Shown here in pieces: positions 44,635-51,626 of a stretch of DNA of 64,000 bases. The notes under the pieces are model-generated. The model searched no databases. It saw only the letters and a list, made by a program, of their open reading frames with translations, and was not told the origin of the DNA. Position numbers and translations under genes: made by a program. Every line of letters begins with the position of its first letter. Position 1 is the stretch's first letter. The DNA is from Edaphocola aurantiacus (GTDB lineage Bacteria > Bacteroidota > Bacteroidia > Chitinophagales > Chitinophagaceae), in NCBI RefSeq assembly GCF_019797745.1, contig NZ_VOSI01000004.1, forward strand, positions 456,089 through 520,088, read 5' to 3'.

Positions 44635-45027
44635 TTAATCTAATATTTTAATGGGCTTTTTATTTTCGTCGATCGCTACGAAGGTAAACATACCGCTGAT
44701 CGATTTTTTGCGTTCTTCGCTGAACATGGTTTCCTGGAAAATCTCTACCGATACCTTAAGGCTGGTATTACCAATCTCGGTAATGCGGCCCACCAGTTCT
44801 ATGATCGTATCGGCAGGAATAGATTCCTTGAAATCGATCTGGCTGGAGGAGATCGTCACCATTCTTTTACGGCTGAAACGGGTAGCTGCAATAAAGGCTA
44901 CTTCATCCATCATATGCATGGCCGTACCACCGAATAAGGTGTTGTAGTGATTGGTTGTATTCGGGAAAACCACTTTAAAGATGCGGGTTTCCGCATTCTT
45001 GATTCTTTCTTCTATACTTAAGTTCAT
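44635..45027 (-). CDS. Hotdog-fold acyl-CoA thioesterase
   Basis: A 130-residue acyl-CoA hydrolase of the YciA/BACH type. TNHYNTLFGGTAMHMMDEVA carries the family's G-G motif, and VDFKESIPADTIIELVG-like sequence follows. It lies between nrdB (23 nt before) and nrdA (3 nt after) on the same strand, so it must be part of the RNR operon and share the cobalamin riboswitch. No biochemical link between the thioesterase and deoxynucleotide synthesis is known to me. Confidence 0.93.
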   Translation of the reverse strand: MNLSIEERIKNAETRIFKVVFPNTTNHYNTLFGGTAMHMMDEVAFIAATRFSRKRMVTISSSQIDFKESIPADTIIELVGRITEIGNTSLKVSVEIFQETMFSEERKKSISGMFTFVAIDENKKPIKILD

Positions 45028-45050
45028 CTTATGGGATCGTTGAATTAGGA

Positions 45051-46025
45051 TTAGAACAGGTCCATTGCAGTTATACTCTTATCGTGTTTGGTGTAGTCTA
45101 CCGGGCGTTTTGCAAAGAAATCGTCCAGGCTATTGGCAAACACTTCTTCTTCAAACCACTGCATCGGCATATATTCCGCTTCAGAAATATTATAGATTTT
45201 AGACAGGCCGATTTTTGCCAAGCTATCGTCAATACGGTATTTCATAAAGTTCAGGATATCATTTTTGCTGATCTTTTCCAGGTCGCCGTCTTCGAAAATC
45301 CAGTCCAGGATTTCTGATTCGATCAACAGCGATTCTTTCACAATCTCCTGTATCTGCGCTTCTTTGATCGTATCCAGGTATTCAGGGAATTCTTTTTTGA
45401 TCTGGTTGATGATGTAGATACCCGCATTCGCATGCAATTGCTCATCTACAGAAGTCCATGCAATGATGTTGCTGGTATTCTTCATGTATCCTTTGAAACG
45501 GGTAAAGTACAGGATGATCGCGAACTGGCTGAATAAAGATACATTTTCGATCAGGATGGTAAATAATACCAGTGAAGTAATGTATTCCTGAGGCTCATCG
45601 CTTTTTGCATTTTTCAAAGCTGCGCCCAGGTACTGGATACGTTTTTTGATGGCCGGAATGTCCAGTATCTTTTCAAACTCACTGCTGTAGCCTAGCACTT
45701 CCAGCAGGCGGGAGTAGGCTTCAGAGTGGCGGAATTCACATTCTGCAAAAGTACTGCCCAGTCCGTTAAATTCCGGTTTAGGCAAGTGCAGGTACAGGTT
45801 ACCCCAGAAGGTTTTTACACTTACCTCGATCTGTGCGATCGCTAGCAGGCTTTTCTTGATGGCCTGTTGCTCAGCAAAGTTCAGGTGAGAGTGGAAGTCC
45901 TGGAGATCTGCGGTAAAGTCAACCTCTGAGTGTACCCAGAAGGATTTGTTGATCGCATCGGTAAATTGCAGCACCTCCGGATATTCGAAAGGCTTATAAT
46001 TTTGTCTGAAGTCGAAAATACTCAT
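45051..46025 (-). CDS. nrdB: Class I ribonucleotide reductase small subunit
   Basis: A 324-residue ferritin-like subunit that makes the radical. Metal ligands can be placed at Glu67 (IEVSVKTFW; usually Asp in E. coli), Glu97 and His100 (ECEFRH), Glu160 (TILIENV), Glu195 and His198 (DEQLHAN). The radical Tyr is Tyr104 (HSEAY), so it is a tyrosyl-radical type. No ATP-cone at either end. The C-terminal tail (KSITAMDLF) is the docking peptide for NrdA. First gene of nrdB-thioesterase-nrdA, with a leader of about 270 nt that holds a cobalamin riboswitch. Confidence 0.96.
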   Translation of the reverse strand: MSIFDFRQNYKPFEYPEVLQFTDAINKSFWVHSEVDFTADLQDFHSHLNFAEQQAIKKSLLAIAQIEVSVKTFWGNLYLHLPKPEFNGLGSTFAECEFRHSEAYSRLLEVLGYSSEFEKILDIPAIKKRIQYLGAALKNAKSDEPQEYITSLVLFTILIENVSLFSQFAIILYFTRFKGYMKNTSNIIAWTSVDEQLHANAGIYIINQIKKEFPEYLDTIKEAQIQEIVKESLLIESEILDWIFEDGDLEKISKNDILNFMKYRIDDSLAKIGLSKIYNISEAEYMPMQWFEEEVFANSLDDFFAKRPVDYTKHDKSITAMDLF

Positions 46026-46155
46026 AGCGTTTACTTTTTACGTGAACAGTTTATTATGTTTTATATCGCAAAAAGCAGGGTCAGCGTACTGGTGTATGGC
46101 CAGAGCGGCATACACAGAGTGGCAGACTTGCTTTTAAGCGAAAGCAAAAATCGTT

Positions 46156-46279
46156 GGTATTAAACAGGCATCCTGGCTTATACACACAGTGTATTTACAG
46201 TTGCGCTACAGCTCGTGAGTTACACACGATTCCCCTGGTTTCAGTTCGGTATGCGGTTACATACTAAATGTTTAATACC
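46156..46279 (-). ncRNA. Cobalamin riboswitch in the nrdB leader
   Basis: Read on the minus strand: closing stem P1 is a perfect 11-bp pair (GGTATTAAACA at 46269-46279 with TGTTTAATACC at 46156-46166). The conserved B12-box core AGCTGTAGCGCAACTGTAA is present, preceded by GGGGAATCGTGTGTAAC and followed by AAGCCAGGATGCCTG, matching the cobalamin aptamer consensus. At about 124 nt it is compact. The ~130 nt between it and nrdB form the expression platform and contain a TTGCTTT/AAAGCAA hairpin. Cobalamin would be expected to turn the operon off. Confidence 0.9.
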
Positions 46280-46300
46280 CATTAAGAACCTTTCGGTTTC

Positions 46301-46308
46301 CAAAGGTA
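46301..46308 (-). promoter_or_regulatory. nrdB operon -7 promoter box
   Basis: TACCTTTG on the minus strand, a perfect TAnnTTTG box 22 nt upstream of the riboswitch P1 stem. Transcription should start just before the aptamer. Confidence 0.55.
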
Positions 46309-46484
46309 ATATCCCGTACTTTATTTTAAGAAAGGAGATATGCACAGCGTGTTGATAATGTTGGGAAAGGTAGGCCTGTATTGACTTTACGCATGCTGGA
46401 TAAGTGCAGGGGCTGTTTTGGACATAGCCCCGGTCTCAAAGCCTTTACTGGCTGGGCAGTAGGTGGCAGAACCGTATTTTTTGA

Positions 46485-46492
46485 TACCTTTG
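46485..46492 (+). promoter_or_regulatory. NUDIX gene -7 promoter box
   Basis: TACCTTTG, a perfect -7 box, 11 nt before the preferred ATG at 46504. This supports that start over the longer ORF from 46381. The gap 46309-46484 shows only a GGGGCT/AGCCCC hairpin near 46409-46431. Confidence 0.5.
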
Positions 46493-46503
46493 GAACATAT
46501 ATT

Positions 46504-46917
46504 ATGAGCACATTATTTAACGTTCGGGTATACGGAATCGTGATCAACGAACAGCAGGAGGTACTGTTGAGCGAGGAACAATACGGCAAGCATCATTTTG
46601 TGAAATTCCCGGGAGGGGGACTGGATTACGGAGAAGGCGCGATTGAGTGTATACACCGTGAATTTGAAGAGGAGTTGTGTTTACGCATCAAACACTGTAC
46701 CCATTTCTATACCACCGATTTCTTCCAGAAGTCTATGATGGACGATACCCAGATCATCAGCATTTATTATATCGTAGAGCTGGAAGAAGGGCAGGAGATA
46801 CCTGCACATTCCGATACCGGTATTTTATATTTTCATCCGATCAATGAAAGCCTGGAATCAAAGCTGAGCCTGCCGATCGATAAGGTGGTGGGGAGGATGT
46901 TGGAGAATAAAGTGTAA
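46504..46917 (+). CDS. NUDIX hydrolase
   Basis: A 137-residue hydrolase of nucleoside diphosphates linked to another group. The NUDIX box is at about 37-60 and reads GGGLDYGEGAIECIHREFEE then EL, matching Gx5Ex7REUxEExGU except that the final glycine is Cys (EELCL). The fold before it (VYGIVINEQQEVLLSEE) is standard. Substrate not predictable. The start is set at 46504 by the promoter box. It is the last core-type gene before the accessory block. Confidence 0.9.
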   Translation: MSTLFNVRVYGIVINEQQEVLLSEEQYGKHHFVKFPGGGLDYGEGAIECIHREFEEELCLRIKHCTHFYTTDFFQKSMMDDTQIISIYYIVELEEGQEIPAHSDTGILYFHPINESLESKLSLPIDKVVGRMLENKV

Positions 46918-46959
46918 AAAGAGGTCTGGCAATTTAATTGTCAGACCTCTTTTTACACT
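46911..46959. terminator. Bidirectional terminator after the NUDIX gene
   Basis: An 18-bp perfect outer stem (AGTGTAAAAAGAGGTCTG against its complement) plus several inner pairs. It overlaps the NUDIX stop codon and ends 4 nt from the stop of the convergent 481-residue ORF. Confidence 0.88.
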
Positions 46960-46962
46960 TTG

Positions 46963-48408
46963 CTAATTGGATGCTTTAAAGATGTCCAGTTCATAGCCAA
47001 GCTGAATCTGATAAAAATTGTATTTATTATTTTCAAGTAGCCAGTTGCGTCTAAATCTCCAGAACATTTTGGAATCAGTATTAATTTTAAAAAAAACATT
47101 GAACCAGACAGTATTATAAGCATTAGCAAACATATCATTATACTCAAATCGTTTGTTAGATATATCAATCCACCTGCGATCATACCCAAACGATAAGCCA
47201 TATCTTGAGTCTGGTTTAATTTCACACATGATTCCGAATCCGTAAGAAGTTGTATTGACTCTAGAGATATTCTGACTTTGTAGTTGTGTTATCGTTCCTT
47301 GAATGATTTTTAAAGAATCAGCAACAGGAGTGGAGCCATAAGCAAAATTTCCATTAAGTTGAAAATTTAGTTTTCTATTTTGAAGATTAAGTTTAAACAG
47401 ATTTAGATCCATGCCAAAACTCCATTGCTGATACTGCAGTACTTTCAATGGATTTAATGTGAAGTGATTTGTACTGTCTACCAAACTCTTGTTCTTATCC
47501 AAATCAAATGAATCCAAATATAAATACCTATTGTTTTCTTCAATTTTGTTTAGAGATAATCGTGGTTCTATAAAAGCAAACATTCCACCATATATGCCAT
47601 TCTCGTTAACTATTTCACTTAATGGCTCAACTTTTCCGGTAAGTATATTTATTTTTTTTGACACTTCAATTTGTACTAATCCATTTGGTTCATTATCGCT
47701 CAAGCCTCTAAAGTCTGTGTATGCTCTCGCTGTTAGTATTCGAGAACGCTTTTCTTTTTTTAGCTCTACAATGGAGTTAGGCTCACTTAATTCTACTTTG
47801 CAATTAGTGGGGCTATAGTCTTCATTGTCGGTTTCTGAAACAACTTTATAATCAAGTATATTACTCAGCATAAAGTAAGCGTTGTGGGATTTGCTGTTTA
47901 TAAAGTCACTCTCTACAAATGAAGAATCAGGAATATTTTGTGTAGCTTTTTTATAAAGTGTATTTATTAATTCTCTTGTATTTCCAGAGTATATCCTCAT
48001 AAGGCTAAATCGGTCTGGGTCAAACTTTCCGGTAATGCTTATAGGTTTATTATTGCGAAACCTGATTGTATTAGTGCCATATACTTGCGTGTATTCATTT
48101 ACAACAGGTAAAAGGTCTGCAAAGATGTTTTTTATACCTCCATCTTCAAACTCAACAGTGACATTTTTGATCTCAAATTTTACTGGAATAAATAAAGCGG
48201 CATTGGCTGTTTCCTTGACACATTTACATCTTTTTTTAGAACAACAATTTGATTTAATACCGTTACTTTTTTGACCAGAGGTTATGCTTTGGTTTGTTTT
48301 CCTATAGGGGACCTCGATATTTATATCGATGAATTTTCTCTTTAGAGTTATATATGCAGTGACGGGTTCATCGTCCTGAAATTCTGCTCTCGCTTTGATC
48401 TCATACAT
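46963..48408 (-). CDS. C-terminal part of a frameshifted exported protein
   Basis: A 481-residue open frame of unknown family. The N-terminal half contains a Cys-rich patch (NCCSKKRCKCVKE, about 53-66); the last ~150 residues alternate polar and hydrophobic residues with aromatic ends (YGLSFGYDRRWIDISNKRF; ending YELDIFKASN), suggesting an outer-membrane barrel. The frame is open for 82 more codons upstream without any start codon, and those codons read as ordinary protein. The ATG at 48408 is therefore not the true start, and this ORF is the 3' part of a gene that begins at 49028 (next entry). Markedly AT-rich compared with flanking core genes. Confidence 0.55.
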   Translation of the reverse strand: MYEIKARAEFQDDEPVTAYITLKRKFIDINIEVPYRKTNQSITSGQKSNGIKSNCCSKKRCKCVKETANAALFIPVKFEIKNVTVEFEDGGIKNIFADLLPVVNEYTQVYGTNTIRFRNNKPISITGKFDPDRFSLMRIYSGNTRELINTLYKKATQNIPDSSFVESDFINSKSHNAYFMLSNILDYKVVSETDNEDYSPTNCKVELSEPNSIVELKKEKRSRILTARAYTDFRGLSDNEPNGLVQIEVSKKINILTGKVEPLSEIVNENGIYGGMFAFIEPRLSLNKIEENNRYLYLDSFDLDKNKSLVDSTNHFTLNPLKVLQYQQWSFGMDLNLFKLNLQNRKLNFQLNGNFAYGSTPVADSLKIIQGTITQLQSQNISRVNTTSYGFGIMCEIKPDSRYGLSFGYDRRWIDISNKRFEYNDMFANAYNTVWFNVFFKINTDSKMFWRFRRNWLLENNKYNFYQIQLGYELDIFKASN

Positions 48409-49028
48409 AATTTCTAAAGCCTTATGATCTACATCGGTACTTAATTTTTCAAATGGTGTATTATTTTTTAAATATAAGTCCGCTAGTTCATTCCGGAAAA
48501 TTTCTTTAAATTCTTCTTCTTTAAATTCAGGAAATGGTATTTCTTTACTTGCCTGGGGTTCTGAAACATTTTGTAGGAAGGCTTTATATATTGATAGTAA
48601 TTCCGTTACACTGTACCTATCTGTTTTTGATGCACCTTCAAATATATCCTTGCCATGTTATTCTGCTATTTTGAATGTTTTTAAGTCCCGCAATGTAATT
48701 TGGAAGCAGAGCAATAGTATCTATAATTTCATCTCCTGCATTTTTTAAAAAATCAGATGTCTCTTTTGCCTTTTTACTAGAATCAACGGTTGTCACTGCA
48801 TTTAAAAAGAATTCTGTTCGTAGAAATTTTCCGTGTCAATATCTGCAATAGGATTAGGCTGTGTTAGGGTTGATAATTTTAAGGTATGTATATTGCCATC
48901 CCTTTTGTATTGGTATTGAAAGACCTGGCGTTTAAATACAAAGCTACCATAAAGTGTTTTTTGGGAGTTTGAGTAAAAGCAGAAAATGCGATTAGAGAAA
49001 TCGAGACAAAGAAGATTAGTTTCTTCAT
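48409..49028 (-). pseudogene. N-terminal part of the same gene, broken by three frame changes
   Basis: The true start appears to be the ATG at 49028, giving a clean signal peptide (MKKLIFFVSISLIAFSAFTQ). Three frame changes follow. One is near 48903-48906, where one more base in a T4 run (A4 on the coding strand) would keep the frame. One is near 48804-48808, where one more base in an A5 run would do so. One is near 48655-48662. Reading through all three gives one protein of about 690 residues joining smoothly to the 481-residue ORF. This is either a decayed gene or two homopolymer sequencing errors plus one more. Confidence 0.7.
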
Positions 49029-49193
49029 AAAAAGTGATTTTGAAGGTTAAATAGTACTCATTGCAAAACACTCCTTCTGATTCAATCCATAATTATTCTG
49101 TTTTTTATGGATAATATTGTACAATAAAAATACTTCTTCAACCCTACCTCTGTCAAGGGTATTTCTCCCGTTCTTAAAGGGGGAAATATACAT

Positions 49194-49246
49194 ACCATAA
49201 AAGAGCATAGCCCCGGCCGAAGGCCGGGGCTATGCTCTTTTATGGT
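49194..49246. terminator. 25-bp-stem palindromic terminator
   Basis: A perfect 25-bp stem with a GAA loop; core GCATAGCCCCGGCC/GGCCGGGGCTATGC with A and T runs outside. It ends the minus-strand gene at 49257. The rest of the gap 49029-49193 shows no feature I can name. Confidence 0.9.
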
Positions 49247-49256
49247 TGATAATGCG

Positions 49257-49955
49257 TTATTTATAATACACAATCTGCCGCTCCGTGATCATTGTCTTGC
49301 CGTTTACATGGTCCAGTCTCAGTGTCCAGTTATGATTGCTGTCTGATTGCATGTAGTGATAAGTCGTCTGTATAATACTGTCCTTATTATTTAATACTTT
49401 GAATGTATCGGAGGCGGCGACCAGGTTTTCCTGGGCATCATATTTCATGCCGCGTAAGTACGTCGATCGGTCATTGTTATCCACAACGCGGGTATGCGTC
49501 AAATGGCCCATTGCATTAACCTGGTTGTACAGTTTTTTCTGCAGGTTATTATTGATATAACAGTGTGCTTCCTGCGCATAAAAATCCAGCAAATAGCTGA
49601 ATATAACCCATTGCTCCTCCTGCCCGGTGGCCATATCCGTATTCGTTGTATTGCCAATGCGCCCATTGATGTAAGAGGGTACAGACTTCGCCAGCAGTTT
49701 GCCGGAGGCATCATAGATGTTATACTGTAACTCATCACCTTGCTCCGAAAAAACAAATTGATGTTTGTGGCCCTCCGCTTGCTCCGATAATTTGCGGCCT
49801 TTGGCATCTGCCGGATAGGAAGTGAGGCGCAATTCTTTGACCTTCCCATGCAGGTTATGAGAAGTCCAGCCGTTGTACTTAATTTTGGTTTCATTTTGCT
49901 GTGTAAAACTGAATAGTGCACACAATGCCAGTAGGTATAATATTCCTTTCTTCAT
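49257..49955 (-). CDS. Exported hypothetical protein
   Basis: A 232-residue protein with a signal peptide (ILYLLALCALFSFTQQ). The mature part begins with KYNGWTSHNLHGKVKELRLTSYPA. Its spaced G/Y/D residues (EQGDELQYNIYDASGKLLAKS; GMKYDAQENLVAASD) resemble the short YD-type beta hairpins of Rhs-like or YwqK-like proteins. I recognise no defined family. It lies 4 nt after the DUF4287-like gene and may share its transcript. Confidence 0.75.
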   Translation of the reverse strand: MKKGILYLLALCALFSFTQQNETKIKYNGWTSHNLHGKVKELRLTSYPADAKGRKLSEQAEGHKHQFVFSEQGDELQYNIYDASGKLLAKSVPSYINGRIGNTTNTDMATGQEEQWVIFSYLLDFYAQEAHCYINNNLQKKLYNQVNAMGHLTHTRVVDNNDRSTYLRGMKYDAQENLVAASDTFKVLNNKDSIIQTTYHYMQSDSNHNWTLRLDHVNGKTMITERQIVYYK

Positions 49956-49959
49956 GCGA

Positions 49960-50175
49960 TTATTTTGGGTTTTCTTCCTGTTTCAGATACAAGGTCGTTA
50001 AAGTTCTGGCCCAGTAGCGGGGCACATTATATTCCTGTTGCAGATGCGCTACCACATCATTCGACTTTTTGTCCTTTGCCTGAAAGGCATCCAGTATCCC
50101 GATCCATGTTGCGATCTCCTTTCCCGTTTTCTCGATCACCTGCTCATTGCTCACATTCCAGTAGTCCTGTTTCAT
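49960..50175 (-). CDS. DUF4287-like small protein
   Basis: A 71-residue helical protein. The pattern NEQVIEKTGKEIATWIGILD, then VVAHLQQEYNVPRYWARTLT, matches DUF4287-type domains, in which a TGK motif and a late W-A-R/Q-T motif recur. Function unknown. The ORF is open back to 50289, but that longer reading crosses a strong terminator hairpin, so the ATG at 50175 is chosen. Confidence 0.8.
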   Translation of the reverse strand: MKQDYWNVSNEQVIEKTGKEIATWIGILDAFQAKDKKSNDVVAHLQQEYNVPRYWARTLTTLYLKQEENPK

Positions 50176-50239
50176 ACTTAATGATTTATACTGATGCATA
50201 TTAATACATTTTTTGAATTGTACCGACACAAATGCGCAT

Positions 50240-50323
50240 AAAAAAATCATCATCTCCGGAATGCCCGGAGATGATGACCCTCTCTTCATTGAATACAGCT
50301 CATCTGTACACTTGCAATTTAAT
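50240..50323 (-). ncRNA. Candidate small RNA or leader attenuator
   Basis: On the minus strand a perfect -7 box TACCTTTG (50330-50337) is followed about 50 nt later by a strong intrinsic terminator: 13-bp stem TCATCATCTCCGG/CCGGAGATGATGA (50247-50259, 50265-50277), 5-nt loop, then seven U. The product would be about 84 nt with no convincing ORF. It could be a free small RNA, or an attenuator for the DUF4287-like gene 64 nt further on. Inferred from layout only. Confidence 0.45.
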
Positions 50324-50368
50324 GCCTTACAAAGGTAAGCTGTTCGGGCAGGGGCTACGCCGGGTGTT

Positions 50369-50653
50369 TCACCCCTTTATAAAGGGTGTGCCGGAGTGGG
50401 GAGGAGGTAGTAATAACAATTCGGTACTGCTCCGACAGATTTTCCTTCTGACTGCATCATAACTCACTCTGACTACATAATAATTCGTTCTGATGGTATC
50501 ATAATCTGTTCTGTTCATAAAATATTTTCTTCTGTCAGCATCATAATGCATACTGCTGGTAACATAATTCGTTCTGTCTGTGTCATAATCCACTCTGGCT
50601 GTCAAATAATCCATGCTGTAATCATATTTATTCATACTGCTGGCAGGTAACAT
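50369..50653 (-). CDS. Possible tyrosine-heptad repeat small protein
   Basis: A 94-residue open frame that runs through the 21-bp repeat array. In this frame each repeat unit becomes a heptad, about nine in a row, nearly all ending in Tyr, for example LTARVDY, DTDRTNY, DADRRKY, DTIRTNY (consensus D-T/A-x-R-x-x-Y). After the repeats there is a short tail (LLLLPPPHSGTPFIKG). No signal peptide or known family. The frame could be open by chance because the unit length is a multiple of three. No clear promoter or ribosome-binding site. Confidence 0.3.
   Translation of the reverse strand: MLPASSMNKYDYSMDYLTARVDYDTDRTNYVTSSMHYDADRRKYFMNRTDYDTIRTNYYVVRVSYDAVRRKICRSSTELLLLPPPHSGTPFIKG
50457..50603. 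repeat. 21-bp tandem repeat array
   Basis: Seven consecutive units of exactly 21 nt, degenerate outside a fixed core: positions 11-15 are almost always YTCTG, and most units begin TCATAAT. Less regular units extend the array to about 50410-50645. Example units are TCATAATCTGTTCTG at 50499 and TCATAATCCACTCTG at 50583. Two helical turns per unit would put every core on the same face of DNA. The 664-nt gap 50176-50839 holds this array, the candidate RNA above and the promoter below. Confidence 0.85.
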
Positions 50654-50759
50654 AACTATGCACAGGCAATAATTTAGTTGGTTGATGAAAATAAATCAAG
50701 AAGAAAATGCTGATAGTCAATATGCTGTAAGAAAATAATGAAATCGTTTACAGTACTGC

Positions 50760-50789
50760 ATTGTAAGGTTTTTTTGATACTTATATTTG
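50760..50789 (+). promoter_or_regulatory. Promoter of the 185-residue ORF
   Basis: ATTG at 50760-50763, 18 nt, then a perfect -7 box TATATTTG at 50782-50789, 50 nt before the ATG at 50840. Confidence 0.6.
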
Positions 50790-50839
50790 AGTAGCAAAAC
50801 CTTTGCGATACCTATTGTAAATCATTAAACTAAAATGCT

Positions 50840-51397
50840 ATGAATCAGAAAGAAGTCAATTTTCTGTCGATGTGCCGTTCGGTACAGCAGGTGCTGGACA
50901 CTTACAAGACAACCTGGTGGGCTGTCCCGGTTTTTGTCCAGAATGTCGAAATGTTTACACAGCTGGTCAGCGAGCTGTCTACAGCTGCTAAAGGAGCAGA
51001 GCTACGCTCAACAGGTGTTACGGAGCATAAACTGGACACCGAAGTCCGGGCTGTGCAACTGGCGGTGAATCTGGCGAAAAGGGCCAGCGTTTATGCACTG
51101 GATACCAATAATCCGGCATTGCATGATCAGTTAAGGATCTCCCGGACAGCTTTAATCCAGCGACCCGATAACCTTACCCTGTCTAAACTACGGGATGTTT
51201 ACACCCGCCTTCAGGCACTGGCCGCACAATTGCAGCCTTACTTTATTACAGAAACCGATCTGAACAATCTGAACGAACTGAACAATGCGTTTGAGCAACA
51301 GATCAGCCGACCGCGTACCACGATTGTGGAGCGCAAGACGTACAATCAGGAGCATATACCAGAGCAGATTGCGCAGTCTGCGCCTCTGCCTGTATAA
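50840..51397 (+). CDS. Helical hypothetical protein, C-terminus lost by frameshift
   Basis: A 185-residue, mostly helical cytosolic protein (VQQVLDTYKTTWWAVPVFVQ near the N-terminus, then long amphipathic helices). It resembles a Bacteroidota family of unknown function whose members end with a helix of the type KLDKLMxLFxxSxPxFYxxYxxAR. Here that ending is found in another frame just past the stop (see next entry). The residues QIAQSAPLPV before the stop look like out-of-frame reading. The family itself has no known role. Confidence 0.65.
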   Translation: MNQKEVNFLSMCRSVQQVLDTYKTTWWAVPVFVQNVEMFTQLVSELSTAAKGAELRSTGVTEHKLDTEVRAVQLAVNLAKRASVYALDTNNPALHDQLRISRTALIQRPDNLTLSKLRDVYTRLQALAAQLQPYFITETDLNNLNELNNAFEQQISRPRTTIVERKTYNQEHIPEQIAQSAPLPV

Positions 51398-51521
51398 GAT
51401 CGACAGCCTTATGAACCTGTTTTCCGATACTGCCCTGGAGCGGGAATACAGGTCTGCACGCATGATCCAGAACCTGGGCAGCCGCTTTGAGCAAAACCCG
51501 GAGGAGGGTATGGAGGAATAG
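51385..51521 (+). pseudogene. Displaced C-terminal segment of the preceding gene
   Basis: In another reading frame, the segment LYKIDSLMNLFSDTALERE then YRSARMIQNLGSRFEQ continues the preceding protein in the way family members normally end. A single-base indel near 51376-51390 would join them into a protein of about 226 residues. There is no separate start or ribosome-binding site. Confidence 0.6.
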
Positions 51522-51524
51522 TTG

Positions 51525-51560
51525 AATAGATAAAGGAGCCGGGAGACTCCTTTATCTATT
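51525..51560. terminator. Terminator between the frameshifted gene and kwaB
   Basis: A 14-bp perfect stem (AATAGATAAAGGAG/CTCCTTTATCTATT) with an 8-nt loop. It follows the displaced C-terminal segment by 3 nt and faces the kwaB stop. Confidence 0.75.
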
Positions 51561-51626
51561 GTTGAATTATATTTGTGACTCGCACTAAGCATAGGAGCTA
51601 GTGGGGTAGTGATATCTAACTTTACA

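Noticed and set aside
46381-46503. N-terminal extension of the NUDIX protein
   Set aside because: The extension overlaps the -7 box at 46485 and has no conserved character.
50175-50289. Longer form of the DUF4287-like protein
   Set aside because: It would require translating through a 13-bp terminator stem and U run.
50410-50645. CRISPR array
   Set aside because: Repeats are directly adjacent 21-bp units with no unique spacers, and no cas genes are nearby.
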